Below, piece by piece: positions 8,029 through 15,431 of a DNA stretch of 64,000 bases. Under the pieces are notes generated by a model. That model was not told the DNA's origin. It made no database searches and saw only the letters and a list, made by a program, of their open reading frames with translations. This DNA is from Larkinella humicola (GTDB lineage: Bacteria; Bacteroidota; Bacteroidia; Cytophagales; Spirosomataceae), in the NCBI RefSeq assembly GCF_008727875.1, contig NZ_VTWS01000002.1, positions 930,001 to 994,000 on the forward strand, given 5' to 3'. The position numbers and the translations under genes were made by a program. Position 1 is the first letter of the stretch; each line of letters begins with the position of its first letter.

Positions 8029-8093
8029 TTGCGGTAACTTTTTCACCCCGTCAGCGGTTGAAGACCCTGACAGCGGTGAAAAAGTTACCGCAA
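8029..8093 (+). repeat. Bulged palindromic element, copy 4, with 19-bp perfect arms
   Basis: Perfect 19-bp inverted arms (8029-8047 and 8075-8093, TTGCGGTAACTTTTTCACC) enclose the element core: CCGTCAG, an unpaired C, GGTT, the loop GAA, GACC, CTGACAG and a second unpaired C. It is 56 nt before the M14-like gene start, where it could affect that gene's transcription or the 5' end of its mRNA. Confidence 0.85.
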
Positions 8094-8148
8094 ATTATCT
8101 AAATTTAACGCTTCGCTCCATCTTTCAAACTTTGTTTACCTGTTTTTC

Positions 8149-9825
8149 ATGAAACACCGTTTTCTCCCGACTGGGCTGGCGGGCGTTCTGAGTTGCTTTG
8201 CGGTCTTCTTTCAGGCCGTTGCGCAAACGCCACCCGCCGGACAATACTCCTCTTCTGCTCAACTTGCAACCCGATTAAAAGCCCTGACCAGCCGCTACGG
8301 CGCATTGACGACCCTTCAGTCCATCGGCAAATCACGCGAAGGAAAAGACGTGTGGCTGCTGACGGTGGGCCGCGGAACGGCAGCCCAAAAACCGGCCATT
8401 GCGATTGTCGCGGGGGTGCAGGGCGCTCATCTGGCCGGTACCGAACTGGCTGTTCAACTCGCCGAAAAACTGTTGGCGGCTTCGGGTCAGGATAGCGTGG
8501 CCCGGTTGCTCGACAGCAAAACGTTTTATATTTTCCCCAGCGTCAACCCCGATGCGCAGGAACAATTTGTGGCCAAACCACGCTACGAACGAACCGGCAA
8601 CGGTGCCGATACGGACGACGACCGCGATGGCCGGCTGAACGAAGATCCTTTTGAAGACCTGAACAAAGACGGTTTGATCACGCAAATCCGTGTGGAAGAT
8701 CCGACCGGCACCTTCATCCCCAGCAAAGACGACCCGCGTGTTCTGGTTAAAGCCGATCCGGCAAAGTCTGAAACCGGGCGTTATCTGGTGATTTCGGAAG
8801 GAACCGACAACGATAAAGACGGCGCTTTCAACGAAGACGGCGCGGGTGGGGTGGCCCTAGACAAGAATTTCACCTTCGACTATCCGTTCTTCACGCCCGG
8901 TTCGGGCGAAATGCCGGTGTCGGAACCGGAAAACCGGGCCTTGCTCGACTTCCTCTACAAAGCCCCGAATGTTTACGCGGTTTTTACCTTCGGGCCGTAC
9001 AACAACCTTTCGGAAGCGCCGAAATTCGACCGGACCAAAACCGCCCGGCGGATTATTACCGGTATTCTGGAAAAAGACGCCCCCGTCGGCGATCAGGTTT
9101 CAAAACTCTACAACAGCCAGACGGCGCTGAAAGATGCGCCACCGATGCCACCCACCAAAGGCAATTTTGCCCAAACCGCCTATTACCACTACGGTCGGTT
9201 CAGTTTCTCGACACCGGGCTGGTGGGTGCCCAAAGCCACGGCTTCGGCGGATACGACGAAAGGAAAAAGCACGCCGAAACCGTCGGACAATGACGACGTG
9301 AAGTTTCTGAAATGGGCCGATGCCAACAACGTCCGCGAGGTGTTTGTCAACTGGCAACCCATCGAACACCCTGATTTTCCGGGCCGGAAAGCAGAAGTGG
9401 GCGGGATCGCTCCGTTTGCCAAACTGAATCCACCGGTTTCATTTCTGAACGAGATTGCCGACAAACACCTGAAATTTATGACGGCTTTTGTTCGCCAGAT
9501 GCCGGTGATCGACGTGGTGAACCTGCGGACGGAATCGCTTTCGGGCGGACTAACGCGCGTCACGGCGCAGGTGATCAACCGGGGCCTGCTCCCGACGGGT
9601 TCCGAAATCGGCGACCGGGTGAGGTTTGTTCCCAAGATGAAAATCGAGCTGCGAACCAGCAACGGCCAAACCGTGGTGTCGGGCCGGAAGCGGATTCTGC
9701 GCAGTCCAATGGCCGCGAGCGAGTCGATGGAAGTCACGTTCCTCGTCTCCGGCACGGGCCGCGCAACGCTCGAAGCCGGGAACGTCATGACCGGCCTTAA
9801 ATCAATCGACATCACCCTCAAATAA
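8149..9825 (+). CDS. M14 carboxypeptidase-like protein lacking the zinc ligands (predicted pseudoenzyme)
   Basis: 558 residues with a signal peptide (hydrophobic to about residue 26, ending AVAQ). It aligns by eye with the M14 metallopeptidase encoded directly downstream, including repeated calcium-loop-like acidic motifs (DTDDDRDGRLNED, DNDKDGAFNED). The M14 zinc motif HxxE is replaced by Q91-G-A-H94 in AGVQGAHLAGTE. The third zinc ligand His is Gly 282 (FTFGPYNN), and the catalytic Glu position reads Pro 356 (FSFSTPGWW). The substrate-binding Asn-Arg pair is Asp-Lys (LDKNF). So the fold appears kept but the chemistry lost. It is co-directional with the active-looking paralogue 86 nt downstream, suggesting they act together, for instance as an inactive partner or a substrate-binding form. 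The alignment was made by eye, so exact residue pairing needs a structure-based check. Confidence 0.85.
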   Translation: MKHRFLPTGLAGVLSCFAVFFQAVAQTPPAGQYSSSAQLATRLKALTSRYGALTTLQSIGKSREGKDVWLLTVGRGTAAQKPAIAIVAGVQGAHLAGTELAVQLAEKLLAASGQDSVARLLDSKTFYIFPSVNPDAQEQFVAKPRYERTGNGADTDDDRDGRLNEDPFEDLNKDGLITQIRVEDPTGTFIPSKDDPRVLVKADPAKSETGRYLVISEGTDNDKDGAFNEDGAGGVALDKNFTFDYPFFTPGSGEMPVSEPENRALLDFLYKAPNVYAVFTFGPYNNLSEAPKFDRTKTARRIITGILEKDAPVGDQVSKLYNSQTALKDAPPMPPTKGNFAQTAYYHYGRFSFSTPGWWVPKATASADTTKGKSTPKPSDNDDVKFLKWADANNVREVFVNWQPIEHPDFPGRKAEVGGIAPFAKLNPPVSFLNEIADKHLKFMTAFVRQMPVIDVVNLRTESLSGGLTRVTAQVINRGLLPTGSEIGDRVRFVPKMKIELRTSNGQTVVSGRKRILRSPMAASESMEVTFLVSGTGRATLEAGNVMTGLKSIDITLK

Positions 9826-9832
9826 ACCCTCA

Positions 9833-9909
9833 TGTTCTCTGATCAACTCTGATTAATAGTTGTTTCACAGAGTTGACCAGAGAACATCAGAGGGAATCAG
9901 AGAAAACTT
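9833..9909. repeat. Hairpin with decamer-phased repeat between the two M14 genes
   Basis: The arms at 9833-9851 and 9868-9886 are inverted copies with one mismatch. The right arm continues as 10-nt tandem words each starting CAGAG (CAGAGTTGAC, CAGAGAACAT, CAGAGGGAAT, CAGAGAAAA). It ends 2 nt before the start codon of the second M14 gene, so it occupies that gene's translation initiation region. Confidence 0.75.
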
Positions 9910-9911
9910 TT

Positions 9912-11663
9912 ATGAAAAAGATATTCTTTCTTTTACTAACAGGAATTCCTCTCGCTCTTTCCGCGCAGCAGAAACCGGTTCAGAACGACGATCTGACCGG
10001 GTTGCGGGCCGTGGGTTCGCCCGCCAATCCGAAAGTGCCGATGCGCTGGAATCATTACAACGACTACGCCGGGATTACGAAGTTTTGCCAGGATATGGTG
10101 AAGGCTCACCCGAACCTGGTGAAGCTCGAATCGATGGGCAAAACGTTTCAGGGCCGCGATTTGTGGGTGCTGGTCGTGAGTGATTTCAAAACCGGCAATG
10201 CCGATCGCAAACCCGGTTTTTACATCGACGGCAACATTCACTCCAACGAGTTGCAAGGGTCGGAAATTGCGATGTATACAGCCTGGTATCTGGCGGAGAA
10301 TTTTGGCACCATCGAGTTTACGACCCAGTTGCTGAAAGACAAGGTGTTTTACATCGCACCCAGCATCAACCTCGACGCGCGGGAAGACTTCATCAAAAAT
10401 CCCAACAACCCCAATTCGCCCCGCTCGGGGCTGATGCCGTTCGACGATGATGGGGATGGGGAGATCGATGAAGACAAATACGACGACCTCGACGGCGACG
10501 GCAACATCGTGCTGATGCGCCGGAAAACCCCGCTGGGCCGTATGAAACAGGACCCCAACGATCCGACGCGCATGATTCCGGCCAAACCCGAAGAACCGGG
10601 TGAATACGAACTGCTGGGCTACGAAGGCATCGACAACGACGGCGACGGACAGGTAAACGAAGATGTAGCCGGACGCTATGATCCCAACCGTGACTGGGGC
10701 TGGGGCTGGCAACCGGATTACATTCAGGGCGGGGCGCTTTTTTATCCGGGTACCTTGCCCGAAACGCAGGCCATCAAGAAATACATCATCGGCCACCCGA
10801 ACATCGCCGGGGCACAGAGCTATCACAACTATGGCGGGATGCTGCTGCGCGGACCGGGTGCCGAAGAAGATCAGCAATATTACAATCCGAGCGACATTGC
10901 GGTGTATGACGTCATCGGTCGTACGGGCGAAAAAATCATTCCCGGCTACAATTACTACGTGATTTACAAGGATTTGTATACGGTTTATGGTGGCGAAATC
11001 GACTGGCTGGCGTTGGGCCGGGGCGTTTTCACATTCTCGAACGAGCTGATGTCGTCGTATCTGCTGTTCCGGCAAAAACCGGGAGAAAGCAACCGGTTTC
11101 AGAACGATGAGTTCAATCAGTTTGGGAAATATCTGCTGTTCGATGACGCGTATGTGGCCTGGAAACCGTTCAAACACCCGCAGTATGGCGACATCGAAAT
11201 TGGCGGCCCCAAGAAGAATTACATCCGGAATCACCCCGGTTTTATGCTGGAAGAAGACGCCCACCGGAACATGTCGTTCACGCTTTTCCACGCCCACCAG
11301 ACGCCGAAGCTGGACGTTCAGGCCATCACGACGAAACCGCTCGGCAACGGCCTGACGGAAGTGACGGCCACCGTCGTGAACCAGCGCGTGATTCCCACGC
11401 ACTCCTCGCACGACATCCGGTTTAAAATTGAACGACCCGACTACATCACGCTCAAAGGTGCCACGCCACTGGCGGCTATGATTGTCGAAAATGCCGATCT
11501 GAATATCACAAAAGAGCAGAAAACCAATCCCGCAACGATCGAGGTGCCGAACATTCCGGGCATGGGTTACGTGAAAGTTCGCTGGATCGTGAAAGGAAGT
11601 GGGAGCAAATACACGGTTTCGGTCGACAGCCGGAAGGGTGGCGTGGTTGAAAAAACGCTGTGA
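9912..11663 (+). CDS. Secreted M14 family zinc carboxypeptidase
   Basis: 583 residues from ATG 9912, which begins a signal peptide (MKKIFFLLLTGIPLALSAQ). The frame is open further upstream only through the decamer repeat, so I reject the earlier start. All M14 features are present: HxxE as H110-S-N-E113 (DGNIHSNELQGSE), the Asn-Arg pair in DPNRDWGW, a zinc His at about 305 (QSYHNYGG), and the catalytic Glu at about 378 (FTFSNELMS). Between them are acidic calcium-loop-like repeats (DDDGDGEIDED, DLDGDGN, DNDGDGQVNED) resembling thrombospondin type 3 or EF-hand loops. The C-terminal third is a beta-rich domain. It should remove C-terminal residues from peptides outside the cytoplasm. The preceding gene encodes an inactive-looking paralogue. 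Confidence 0.92.
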   Translation: MKKIFFLLLTGIPLALSAQQKPVQNDDLTGLRAVGSPANPKVPMRWNHYNDYAGITKFCQDMVKAHPNLVKLESMGKTFQGRDLWVLVVSDFKTGNADRKPGFYIDGNIHSNELQGSEIAMYTAWYLAENFGTIEFTTQLLKDKVFYIAPSINLDAREDFIKNPNNPNSPRSGLMPFDDDGDGEIDEDKYDDLDGDGNIVLMRRKTPLGRMKQDPNDPTRMIPAKPEEPGEYELLGYEGIDNDGDGQVNEDVAGRYDPNRDWGWGWQPDYIQGGALFYPGTLPETQAIKKYIIGHPNIAGAQSYHNYGGMLLRGPGAEEDQQYYNPSDIAVYDVIGRTGEKIIPGYNYYVIYKDLYTVYGGEIDWLALGRGVFTFSNELMSSYLLFRQKPGESNRFQNDEFNQFGKYLLFDDAYVAWKPFKHPQYGDIEIGGPKKNYIRNHPGFMLEEDAHRNMSFTLFHAHQTPKLDVQAITTKPLGNGLTEVTATVVNQRVIPTHSSHDIRFKIERPDYITLKGATPLAAMIVENADLNITKEQKTNPATIEVPNIPGMGYVKVRWIVKGSGSKYTVSVDSRKGGVVEKTL

Positions 11664-11690
11664 CGTCCAACGAACGTAGACAAACCCAGT

Positions 11691-11721
11691 TTCGACTACA
11701 ACAACCATAGATTTGACTACA
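11691..11721 (+). promoter_or_regulatory. Phased direct repeats, possible AraC-type operator
   Basis: TTCGACTACA (11691-11700) and TTTGACTACA (11712-11721) are direct repeats exactly 21 nt apart, two helical turns, the arrangement AraC-family regulators favour. TGACCTTTG at 11741-11749 loosely fits the -7 element. The reductase gene starts at 11771 and an AraC-type regulator follows it, so this may be the regulator's binding site. Confidence 0.4.
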
Positions 11722-11770
11722 TCTATTTTTTGGGGGCTGCTGACCTTTGCAGAAACAAAAAAATAGAAAA

Positions 11771-12670
11771 ATGAAAATCATATTAACCGGTTCGTTGGGA
11801 CACATCAGCCAACCTTTGACGCAGGAATTGGTAGAAAAAGGCCATGCGGTTACCGTCATCAGCAGCAAACCCGACAAGCAATCCGCCATCGAAGCCCTGG
11901 GAGCCGTCGCAGCCATTGGGTCCCTGCAAGACGCTGACTTTCTGACGGATACGTTCTCCGGTGCCGATGCGGTGTATACGATGGTGCCACCAGCCAATTA
12001 TTTCGATCCTACCCTCGACCTGCTGGCCTACTATCACCAAATCGGCACCAACTATGCACAGGCCATCGGCCAGTCGGGCGTAAAGCGGGTGGTGAATCTC
12101 AGTACGATTGGCGCTCATTTAGCAGCCGGTGAGGGCTCGGGTATTTTACTGGGCGCGCACGATGTAGAGCAGATCCTGAACGCGTTACCCACGGGCGTAG
12201 CCATCACCCATATCCGGCCCACTTCCTTTTACTACAATTTATACGGCTATACCGCAATGATCAAAGCGGAGGTCATCATTGCCGCCAATTACGGGGCAGA
12301 GGGCACCATACCCTGGGTTTCGCCCGTTGATATTGCAGTTGCGATTGCGGAAGAACTCGAAACCCCGCTTGTGGGCCGAACCGTGCGGTATGTAGCCAGT
12401 GAAGAATTGACGGGCAACGAGACTGCCGCCATTTTAGGGGCGGCTCTCGAAATGCCTGAGTTGAAATGGGTTCTTATTTCGGACGAACAAACGCAGAAGG
12501 GTCTGGTTGCTGCAGGCATGAATCCGACCATTGCGACCGGGCTGGTTGAAATGTATGGTAGTCTGTATACAGGTGTCCTGGCCCAAGACTATTACCGCCA
12601 TAAACCAGCGGTGATGGGCAACGTAAAACTGACGGATTTCGCGAAAGAGTTTGCGGCCGCCTTTCACTAA
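11771..12670 (+). CDS. NmrA-like NAD(P)-binding reductase
   Basis: 299 residues from ATG 11771 (MKIILTGSLGHISQPL). The N-terminal glycine-rich loop TGSLGHISQPL, with strand-helix-strand order and ISSK at the second strand end, marks an atypical short-chain dehydrogenase of the NmrA/NAD(P)H:quinone-reductase-like group. The classical Tyr-x-x-x-Lys is not obvious, as is common in NmrA-like proteins. VVNLSTIGAH and HIRPTSFYYNLYG fit the conserved central and substrate-side regions. It could reduce quinones or sense the NADP redox state. It is followed 19 nt later by an AraC-type regulator in the same direction, and two phased direct repeats lie upstream, so the pair looks like a small inducible unit. 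No signal peptide, hence cytoplasmic. Confidence 0.85.
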   Translation: MKIILTGSLGHISQPLTQELVEKGHAVTVISSKPDKQSAIEALGAVAAIGSLQDADFLTDTFSGADAVYTMVPPANYFDPTLDLLAYYHQIGTNYAQAIGQSGVKRVVNLSTIGAHLAAGEGSGILLGAHDVEQILNALPTGVAITHIRPTSFYYNLYGYTAMIKAEVIIAANYGAEGTIPWVSPVDIAVAIAEELETPLVGRTVRYVASEELTGNETAAILGAALEMPELKWVLISDEQTQKGLVAAGMNPTIATGLVEMYGSLYTGVLAQDYYRHKPAVMGNVKLTDFAKEFAAAFH

Positions 12671-12689
12671 AAAATAAGTTTCCTGACGT

Positions 12690-13607
12690 ATGGCAACTCT
12701 GCAACCACGCCGATTTAAGACAATAAGCGAATTTCATCAGTTCAGGGAATTACCTAAACCTGAACATCCGTTGATTAGTGTGATCAATCTGGAATTGGTC
12801 AAGCAGTTGCCCACCAACGAAACCGGTTTAGTAAAGGATTTTTATTCCATTGCGCTGAAAAGGAACTTCAATGCCCGGATGAAATACGGGCAGCAGGAAT
12901 TTGATTTTAACGAAGGTCTGATGTTCTTCATGGCCCCGGGCCAGGTTCTGAAAATTGAGATGGAGAAAGATACGACTCTGCAACAGTCGGGGTGGATGCT
13001 ACTGGTCCATCCCGACTTTTTGTGGAATACACCCTTAGCCAAAACCATCAAGCACTACGAATATTTCGACTACTCGGTGAACGAGGCCCTGTTTCTGTCC
13101 GAGAAAGAAGAAGCCATTATGGCCGGGATTGTCGAAAGCATTCAACAGGAATACCACGCCAACATCGACCGGTTTAGTCAGGAAATCATCATTGCTCAAC
13201 TGGAATTGTTACTTAAATATGCAGACCGGTTTTATCAGCGACAGTTCATTACCCGAAAAATAGCCAATCATAAAATCCTGAATCGTCTGGAGAAGCTGAT
13301 TGCCGACTATTTCAACAGCGATGACTTAATGAAACAGGGATTGCCAACGGTGCAATACGTTGCTGAAAATCTAAATCTATCCCCCACGTATTTAAGTGGC
13401 CTGCTCAAATTAGTAACCGGACAAACCACCCAGCAACACATCCACGACAAATTGATCGAAAAGGCCAAAGAGAAATTATCTGCTACCGATTTGTCCGTCA
13501 GCGAAATTGCCTACGAATTAGGATTTGAACATCCGCAGTCGTTCAGCAAGTTATTCAAGACTAAAACCAGCCTTTCTCCGCTGGAATTTCGGCAGTCGTT
13601 CAACTAA
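12690..13607 (+). CDS. AraC family transcriptional regulator
   Basis: 305 residues. The C-terminal third carries two helix-turn-helix units typical of AraC/XylS proteins: VQYVAENLNLSPTYLSGLLK (about residues 222-241) and SVSEIAYELGFEHPQSFSKL (about 270-289), ending in SLSPLEFRQSF. The N-terminal 200 residues form an effector-binding domain of the cupin type common in Bacteroidota AraC proteins, with MFFMAPGQVLKIE around residue 74. It lies directly behind the NmrA-like reductase gene and probably controls it in response to an unknown small molecule. It ends 7 nt from the convergent phosphoribosyltransferase gene. Confidence 0.92.
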   Translation: MATLQPRRFKTISEFHQFRELPKPEHPLISVINLELVKQLPTNETGLVKDFYSIALKRNFNARMKYGQQEFDFNEGLMFFMAPGQVLKIEMEKDTTLQQSGWMLLVHPDFLWNTPLAKTIKHYEYFDYSVNEALFLSEKEEAIMAGIVESIQQEYHANIDRFSQEIIIAQLELLLKYADRFYQRQFITRKIANHKILNRLEKLIADYFNSDDLMKQGLPTVQYVAENLNLSPTYLSGLLKLVTGQTTQQHIHDKLIEKAKEKLSATDLSVSEIAYELGFEHPQSFSKLFKTKTSLSPLEFRQSFN

Positions 13608-13614
13608 TCGTGGT

Positions 13615-14124
13615 CTAGCGCATGTACACGCCGATGCGTTCCTCGTCGCTCAGCACCACCAGCACGTGTTCGGTCAGGGTGGTGGAGAGTTTGTAGCCAA
13701 TGTAATCGGCGGCAACGGGGTAGCGTTTGTGGTCACGATCGACCACCACGGCCACCTTCAGCTTGGTCACGGGCACATTCAGAAACGGTTGCAGGGCAAA
13801 CGCCAGGGTTCGGCCCGAGTTCAGGACGTCATCGATCACGATGACCGATTTACCGGTGAAAACCGACTTCTCGCCATCCAGATGAACCGGCGGTTGGGCC
13901 AGCGTCGTTTTATCGAGCGTAATTTTCATCACCCTAACCTCCAGCGGAGAAATCTGCCGCAACACCTCCGCCAGTCGTTCTGCCAGCACGTAGCCTTCGC
14001 CCGATACGCCGGCCAGAATCACGTCGGATTCTTCAAAGTTGTTCTCGTAAATCTCGAAGGCAATCCGGCGTATTTTTTGCTCTACTTGTACGCGGGTCAG
14101 AATCTGGGTAGTCTCGGAAGTCAT
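13615..14124 (-). CDS. Phosphoribosyltransferase family protein (PyrR-like)
   Basis: 169 residues, type I phosphoribosyltransferase fold. The PRPP-binding motif is VIVIDDVLNSGRT at about residues 95-107, and the early GVSGEGYVLAERLAE forms the PPi loop region. Its length and the LDKTTL-type hood region are like the PyrR/hypoxanthine phosphoribosyltransferase group. It could salvage a base such as uracil or hypoxanthine or act as a regulator; the sequence alone does not decide. It is cytoplasmic. The gene is divergent from the YcxB-like gene and convergent with the AraC gene, so it forms its own transcription unit. Confidence 0.85.
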   Translation of the reverse strand: MTSETTQILTRVQVEQKIRRIAFEIYENNFEESDVILAGVSGEGYVLAERLAEVLRQISPLEVRVMKITLDKTTLAQPPVHLDGEKSVFTGKSVIVIDDVLNSGRTLAFALQPFLNVPVTKLKVAVVVDRDHKRYPVAADYIGYKLSTTLTEHVLVVLSDEERIGVYMR

Positions 14125-14250
14125 AACCGATCAGGGAAGTCGATGGTAAAAAATGAAAATTACCCGAAAACGTCGAATGCTCAAAATAAACGAAGCCTTT
14201 TCGTACTTTTGCACCTTTGTTAGTGAAAAGAGCCGCGACGGCGGACCGTT

Positions 14251-14312
14251 GAGACAAGTGAGAGAAGAGATAAAAGACCTTTCTCACCTCTCTTGTCTAC
14301 TCTCTATTGTCT
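14251..14312. repeat. Imperfect hairpin with heptamer-like purine/pyrimidine arms
   Basis: GAGACAAGTGAGAG on the left (14251-14264) pairs imperfectly with CTCTCTTGTCTAC and neighbouring pyrimidine words on the right (14282-14312). The words resemble those of the hairpin at 19389-19475. It ends 18 nt before the YcxB-like gene. Confidence 0.6.
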
Positions 14313-14330
14313 AAAAGTTTATTTATTTCA

Positions 14331-14909
14331 ATGATTATCAAAACCAAAAAATACGCCCTCGACCAGAAAACCTACATCAGTCTGGCGATGCGTAGCTGGG
14401 TAAAAAACAACTGGTACTGGGGTTTCGTCCCACTGGGTCTCATTTTTGCCAATGCCATCCTGAACGTGACGGGCGTCTACCCAAACTGGTGGATTTACCT
14501 CGTCATTGTGCTCCTCACCATCCTGTATGTGCTGTTCTGGGCCGTCCAGTTTACGGGCATCACGCAAATGGAACAGACCAAATCGCTGTTTCAGAAGTAC
14601 GTCTACGAGATTGACAGCCGCCAGATTATGCTGAAACTGAACGCCCGCGAAGGCGGTATCCTGAAATGGGATCAGATCCGGAGCGTGACCAAAGACAAAA
14701 CCGCTTACGTCATGGTGGTTTCCAACGACCAGGCGATGAACGGCATGAAAGTAAACTGGCTGGCCAAAATCGTGGCCAAAGGCATGAAAAATGCCCAGTT
14801 CCTCTACCTGCCGTATTCGATCTTCACCACCGAAAACGAACTGAAATTCATGGATACACTCCTGAAACGGAAGGGCTTTTTGGCAGAACCCGAAAAGGTA
14901 AAAGAGTAG
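14331..14909 (+). CDS. YcxB-like membrane protein
   Basis: 192 residues from ATG 14331 (MIIKTKKYALDQK); the longer frame begins in repeat DNA and is rejected. Two transmembrane segments lie at about 28-48 (GFVPLGLIFANAILNV) and 53-75 (WWIYLVIVLLTILYVLFW). The cytoplasmic C-terminal half, with YEIDSRQIMLKL, LKWDQIRSVTKDK and FLYLPYSIF, matches the YcxB-like C-terminal domain, a PH-like beta fold of unknown function. A heptamer-like hairpin lies just upstream and a strong terminator just downstream, so the gene is monocistronic. Confidence 0.75.
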   Translation: MIIKTKKYALDQKTYISLAMRSWVKNNWYWGFVPLGLIFANAILNVTGVYPNWWIYLVIVLLTILYVLFWAVQFTGITQMEQTKSLFQKYVYEIDSRQIMLKLNAREGGILKWDQIRSVTKDKTAYVMVVSNDQAMNGMKVNWLAKIVAKGMKNAQFLYLPYSIFTTENELKFMDTLLKRKGFLAEPEKVKE

Positions 14910-14917
14910 ACCTGAAA

Positions 14918-14965
14918 AAAGGCAACGGGGAATGCCGGTTTTAGCCGTTCTTTCCCGTTGCCTTT
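14918..14965. terminator. Strong bidirectional terminator between convergent genes
   Basis: AAAGGCAACGGGGA at 14918-14931 pairs with TTTCCCGTTGCCTTT at 14951-14965 around a 19-nt loop. It has A and T tracts at its outer ends, so it can terminate both the YcxB-like gene and the Dabb gene. Confidence 0.85.
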
Positions 14966-14972
14966 ATCTTCT

Positions 14973-15359
14973 TTATTTCGCCTGGTTGGTGAAATCGACC
15001 ACCGTTACGTCGGCCAGCCAGCCGCCAACGAGTTTACCAAATTCCTTGTGAGCCGGGTGCGGCAGGTAGGTATCCCGGTCTTTTTCGTTCGCAAACGTCA
15101 GCACAAAGGCGTGCGTCAGGCCCTTGTCGAGTTTCTCCGGGCTGTTGTTGGTTCCCCACTTAAAGCCCTTGATTTCTTTTATTTTCAACGGTAACGCTTC
15201 AAAAGCGGCTACAATTTCGGCTACTTTGGCGGGCGTAGCCTCGGGTTTGAATTTAAACAGGACAACGTGGGTGAGATCCGATGGAGTCATTTTGTTTTGA
15301 GCGGAAGCGCCGGTCAGGGCGAGACCAAAAAAAAGAAGGGTGGCAAAAACGGTTTTCAT
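14973..15359 (-). CDS. Exported Dabb (stress-responsive alpha/beta barrel) protein
   Basis: 128 residues. The N-terminal signal peptide MKTVFATLLFFGLALTGASA is followed by a single Dabb domain: LTHVVLFKFKP, FEALPLKIKEIKGFKWG, FVLTFANEKDRDTYLPHP and HKEFGKLV. These are the standard conserved positions of this ferredoxin-like dimeric barrel (about 95 residues). Dabb proteins are small dimers of mostly unknown role, induced by stress in plants and common as secreted forms in Bacteroidota. It shares a terminator with the YcxB-like gene and lies 72 nt behind the LysM gene on the same strand. Confidence 0.85.
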   Translation of the reverse strand: MKTVFATLLFFGLALTGASAQNKMTPSDLTHVVLFKFKPEATPAKVAEIVAAFEALPLKIKEIKGFKWGTNNSPEKLDKGLTHAFVLTFANEKDRDTYLPHPAHKEFGKLVGGWLADVTVVDFTNQAK

Positions 15360-15431
15360 GGATGGATTCGTAAGTTGACTCTGCGAAGGCAGAACGTTTC
15401 AAATAAGACAATCTGACTCGGAAACTACTGT

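Noticed and set aside
9936-11708. 590-codon open frame on the minus strand
   Set aside because: It is fully antisense to the secreted M14 peptidase gene, whose motifs and signal peptide are clear. The antisense protein has no recognisable motifs and its frame is explained by the high GC third positions.
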